From positions 1 through 10,010 of the forward strand of contig JBFISM010000134.1 of NCBI GenBank assembly GCA_041608535.1: 10,010 bases of DNA, in the 5' to 3' direction. Positions 7,699-10,010 of the stretch are shown here, one piece after another. Both the position numbers and the translations under genes were made by a program. The notes below the pieces were generated by a model. It was not told the DNA's origin. It saw only the letters and a program-made list of their open reading frames with translations, and ran no database searches. The stretch is from JBFISM01 sp041608535 (lineage in GTDB: Bacteria > Actinomycetota > Acidimicrobiia > Spongiisociales > UBA5794). Numbering within the stretch: the stretch's first letter is position 1; each line of letters starts with the position of its first letter.

Positions 7699-8377
7699 TC
7701 GAGTGCTGCTCATCGAAGACGAACCGGACGTGCGAACGGCACTCCGGATCCTCCTGCAGCGGGCCGGGCTGGAGACATTGGAGGCCGCAACTGGACGCGA
7801 CGGCTTGCGGGTCTTCCACACCGAGCGACCCACGGCCGTGATACTCGACGTGGGTCTTCCCGACCTCGACGGGTGGGACGTGCTGGAGCGGATCCGCGAT
7901 CTCAGTGACACGCCCGTATTGATGCTCACCGCACGCGGTCTCGAGTCCGAGAAGGTTCGGGGCCTCCAAGCCGGAGCGGACGACTACGTGACCAAACCTT
8001 TCGGCAACGCCGAACTGGTGGCTCGAGTGCAGGCACTACTGCGGCGGGCAGAGTCCTCCGGCGGCACCATCGACGTCTTCGACGACGGCGACCTGTTCAT
8101 CGACTTTGCGGCGCGCGTGGTGCGGATCGAGAATCGAGACGTCGCGTTGACACCACTCGAGTTCCGCCTCCTGGGGACACTCGTGCGCTACGCCGGGAAC
8201 ACGTTGTCCAATGAGCAGCTGCTCGAACAGGCGTGGAAGGATCCGATGGGGATCGCACCGGAACGAGTGAAGTACTCGGTTTCCCGGCTGCGCAAGAAGC
8301 TCGGATGGTCGGACCCCGAGAGCTCTCCCATCGAAGCGGTGCGCGGCGTCGGCTACCGCTATCGGTCGGCTCGCTGA
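7691..8377 (+). CDS. OmpR/PhoB-family response regulator
   Basis: A 228-residue DNA-binding regulator. The receiver (about 1-120) has the acidic pocket Glu9-Asp10-Glu11, phospho-acceptor Asp53 (ILDVGLP), Thr80 and Lys102 (TKPF). The C-terminal winged helix (about 130-226) shows LTPLEFRLLGTLVR, the recognition-helix region RVKYSVSRLRKKL and the terminal hairpin VRGVGYRYR, all typical of OmpR/PhoB. The ATG overlaps the kinase stop by 8 bp, with GGGGAG about 7 bases upstream, so kinase and regulator are translationally coupled and almost certainly cognate. Its targets are unknown; the deacetylase and ATP-grasp genes immediately downstream are obvious candidates. Confidence 0.96.
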   Translation: MSNRVLLIEDEPDVRTALRILLQRAGLETLEAATGRDGLRVFHTERPTAVILDVGLPDLDGWDVLERIRDLSDTPVLMLTARGLESEKVRGLQAGADDYVTKPFGNAELVARVQALLRRAESSGGTIDVFDDGDLFIDFAARVVRIENRDVALTPLEFRLLGTLVRYAGNTLSNEQLLEQAWKDPMGIAPERVKYSVSRLRKKLGWSDPESSPIEAVRGVGYRYRSAR

Positions 8378-8418
8378 CCCACCGCAGCGCAACGATCCGC
8401 TGCTACCGAACTGCAACC

Positions 8419-8433
8419 ATTCGGCCCCCGAAT
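8419..8433. repeat. Inverted repeat upstream of the receiver-deacetylase gene
   Basis: ATTCGG-CCC-CCGAAT is a perfect 6-bp stem with a 3-base loop in the 114-bp gap (8378-8491) between the response regulator and receiver-deacetylase genes. No U-tract follows, so an intrinsic terminator is doubtful. An operator or mRNA hairpin that changes expression between the two genes is possible. Confidence 0.45.
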
Positions 8434-8447
8434 CGCGATGTGCGCCG

Positions 8448-8458
8448 GACATGATGTC
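8448..8458. repeat. Short dyad GACAT-G-ATGTC
   Basis: This perfect 11-bp dyad ends 33 bases before the ATG of the receiver-deacetylase gene, in the same gap as the hairpin at 8419-8433. It could be a regulator half-site pair. It is short enough to arise by chance and no clear promoter was found next to it. Confidence 0.3.
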
Positions 8459-8480
8459 TCCCGTCAACCCAACTCAGGCC

Positions 8481-8487
8481 AGGGGGG
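8481..8487 (+). promoter_or_regulatory. Strong ribosome-binding site fixing the start at 8492
   Basis: AGGGGGG ends 4 bases before the ATG at 8492. This makes 8492 the start, rather than the in-frame ATG at 8438, which lacks such a site and would add 18 residues unlike a receiver domain. Confidence 0.75.
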
Positions 8488-8491
8488 ATAC

Positions 8492-9511
8492 ATGTACGAC
8501 AGAATCAAGAACTCGAACGTCGTCGTCATCGAGGACGACAAGTTCGCAGCGGCATCCATTTGCTACATCTTGGAGACCCGTGCCGGATGCACGGTGCGTC
8601 ACTTCGCAGATCCGCGTGAGGCACTCGCTGCATTGATGCGGGACCCAGCCGACATCATCATCAGTGATGTCCGGCTCCCCGGGATGGACGGGCTCGAGTT
8701 CATCAAGAGGCTCCGCCTGACTGGCATAGCCACCCCAGTCGTCATGTCGACCTCCTTCGCCACGCTCGACCTCGCCGTCCAAGCGGTTCGAGTTGGTGCG
8801 TCCGCATTCCTCCAAAAGCCGGTCTCGCGTAGCGAGCTTCTCGGCGAGCTCGACCGGGCGATGGCATCATCGCCCGCGTCGAGTCGGACTCGAGTACTTG
8901 CCGTCGGGGCTCACCCCGATGATGTCGAGATCGGAGTCGGCGGGACGCTGGCGATGCACGCCGCAGCCGGCGACCAAGTCACCATTCTCACGCTGAGCCG
9001 CGGAGACATCGGGGGCGAACCCAGCTTGCGCGAAGTCGAAGCCCGTACCGCGGCTGAGTTGATCGGCGCCGAGCTGATTCTCGGCGACCTGGAGGACACC
9101 AAGATCGAGGAACGCGGCGCCGCGGTCGAGCTCATCGAGCGAGCGGTGGCCGCAGTGGAGCCGGACATCGTCTACACGCACTCGATCAACGACGTACACC
9201 AGGATCACCGCTCGACGCACCATGCCGTGCTCGTCGCCGCACGGAACGTCCCGTCGATCCTGTGCTTCCAGAGCCCGTCGGCGACCGTAGGCTTCCGGCC
9301 GACGCGGTTCATCAGCGTCGATGCACACATCGAGCGCAAGCTCGAGCTGATCGCGGCACACCGGTCCCAGGCGGACACCCGCGGATACCTCGACCCGGAC
9401 CTCATCCGCTCCACCGCCCGCTACTGGGGCCGGTTCGCCGGATCAGCTCTCGCTGAGCCTCTCGAGGTGGAGCGGGAGCGCCAGGCCAAGCGAGTGCGCA
9501 ATGCTGCGTGA
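8492..9511 (+). CDS. Response-regulator receiver fused to PIG-L/LmbE zinc deacetylase
   Basis: A 339-residue cytosolic two-domain protein. Residues about 8-125 form a complete receiver: acidic pocket Glu14-Asp15-Asp16, phospho-acceptor Asp59 (IISDVRLPGMDGLEF), Ser86/Thr87 at the switch position and Lys109 (LQKPVS); it resembles NtrC/FixJ-type receivers. A linker of about ten Ser/Ala-rich residues leads to a complete PIG-L/LmbE domain (about 133-330): AHPDDVEIGVGGT (140-152) with likely zinc ligands His141 and Asp144, and H-Q-D-H (236-239) with a catalytic-type His236 and third ligand His239. The family removes acetyl groups from N-acetylglucosaminyl compounds, as in mycothiol, bacillithiol and glycan synthesis. 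No DNA-binding domain is present, so phosphorylation probably controls the enzyme itself. The substrate is unknown. The 3' end overlaps the ATP-grasp start by 11 bp. Confidence 0.93.
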   Translation: MYDRIKNSNVVVIEDDKFAAASICYILETRAGCTVRHFADPREALAALMRDPADIIISDVRLPGMDGLEFIKRLRLTGIATPVVMSTSFATLDLAVQAVRVGASAFLQKPVSRSELLGELDRAMASSPASSRTRVLAVGAHPDDVEIGVGGTLAMHAAAGDQVTILTLSRGDIGGEPSLREVEARTAAELIGAELILGDLEDTKIEERGAAVELIERAVAAVEPDIVYTHSINDVHQDHRSTHHAVLVAARNVPSILCFQSPSATVGFRPTRFISVDAHIERKLELIAAHRSQADTRGYLDPDLIRSTARYWGRFAGSALAEPLEVERERQAKRVRNAA

Positions 9512-10010
9512 CCTCTCCTCCCGCCACGGCGGCCCGCTGCGCGTGCTCGTCACGGGCGCCGGTGGGCCTGCGGCCCAGTCCTTCATGAACGCGTTCGCTG
9601 TGGGCGAGATCGCCTGGTTCACCGCCGATGCCGACGGTCTCGCCCCAGGTTTCCTCCTCAGTTCCCCCAACCGCCGGGCCATCGTCCCCCGCGGCGATGC
9701 CCCCGACTATGTCGACGGCCTTCTCCCCGAGGCCGTCGACATGGGAGTCGACGTGATCGTCCCCACCGTCGACGCCGAGCTGGTGCCGATCGCTCAACAG
9801 CGGCATCGGTTCGCCAGAGCAGGCATCGAGCTGCTCTTGGCCCGGCGGTCCACTCTCGACCTGACCCTCGACAAATGGAAGCTCGCACAGCTTCTCGGAG
9901 GCGTGGTGGTCCCCATCCCCCACACCGCGCTGCTCGAGGGTCGGGTCGAACCCCCCGGCGATGGCCTCCCCCGCATCGCCAAGCCCCGCACCGGCAGCGG
10001 CGGCCGCGGC
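9501..10010 (+). CDS. ATP-grasp domain protein, N-terminal part (runs off window)
   Basis: An open frame of 170 codons with no stop before the window edge. An N-terminal Rossmann-like pre-ATP-grasp domain begins with VLVTGAGGPAAQSF (about 15-28), followed by DVIVPTVDAELVPIA (about 83-97), the DKWKLAQLL helix (about 123-131) and the start of the ATP-binding fold with the lysine-glycine loop IAKPRTGSGGRG at the edge. This architecture resembles carbamoyl-phosphate-synthase-like and PylC-type ATP-grasp ligases, which join a carboxylate to an amine through an acyl-phosphate. The ATG at 9501 lies inside the deacetylase gene (11-bp overlap), implying coupled translation and a shared pathway: the deacetylase would expose an amine that the ligase could acylate. 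That link is inference; the catalytic C-terminal part is outside the window. Confidence 0.88.
   Translation, partial: MLRDLSSRHGGPLRVLVTGAGGPAAQSFMNAFAVGEIAWFTADADGLAPGFLLSSPNRRAIVPRGDAPDYVDGLLPEAVDMGVDVIVPTVDAELVPIAQQRHRFARAGIELLLARRSTLDLTLDKWKLAQLLGGVVVPIPHTALLEGRVEPPGDGLPRIAKPRTGSGGRG

Noticed and set aside
6631..7929. Minus-strand reading frame of 432 codons opposite the kinase and regulator
   Set aside because: The plus strand encodes all kinase and receiver motifs; the antisense frame is only a consequence of GC-rich codon use.
1..10010. CRISPR arrays, tRNA/rRNA genes, insertion sequences, phage or toxin-antitoxin modules
   Set aside because: I saw no regularly spaced repeats, cloverleaf-like or rRNA-like segments, transposase motifs or terminal repeats anywhere in the window.

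Overview
The window is high-GC bacterial DNA with tightly packed genes, ATG/GTG starts, frequent start/stop overlaps and long spurious antisense reading frames. The style and protein families (PadR-controlled FtsX-type exporter with a long permease, PIG-L deacetylase, OmpR regulators) suggest an actinobacterium, possibly of the Acidimicrobiia type. That placement is an inference from composition and gene style; no rRNA or marker gene is present.

Left part (28-3914, minus strand): a compact three-gene operon of a PadR-family repressor, an MacB/LolD-type ABC ATPase and an 832-residue FtsX-like permease. The repressor and ATPase genes overlap by ATGA, and the ATPase and permease genes are 2 bp apart. 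In front lies an almost perfect sigma70-type promoter (TTGACA, 17 bp, TATAAC). Two 13-bp TATAC...GTATA dyads, 22 bp apart, cover its -10 and its predicted start. This looks like a self-regulated efflux or cell-envelope stress exporter.

Middle (3968-5545, minus strand): an iron-dependent alcohol dehydrogenase of the hydroxyacid-oxoacid transhydrogenase (ADHFE1/HOT) type, followed by a 72-residue two-CxxC zinc-ribbon protein of unknown function.

Right part (5722-10010, plus strand): a signalling cluster leading into biosynthesis. A soluble histidine kinase with three PAS-like domains and no membrane segment overlaps an OmpR-type response regulator gene by 8 bp. After a 114-bp gap holding two small inverted repeats comes an unusual protein: a complete phosphoreceiver domain fused to a complete PIG-L/LmbE zinc deacetylase. 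Its stop overlaps by 11 bp the start of an ATP-grasp ligase that runs off the window. The order kinase, DNA-binding regulator, receiver-deacetylase, ATP-grasp suggests that phosphorelay signalling acts directly on an amino-sugar (or related) modification step as well as on transcription. This is the most novel item in the window.
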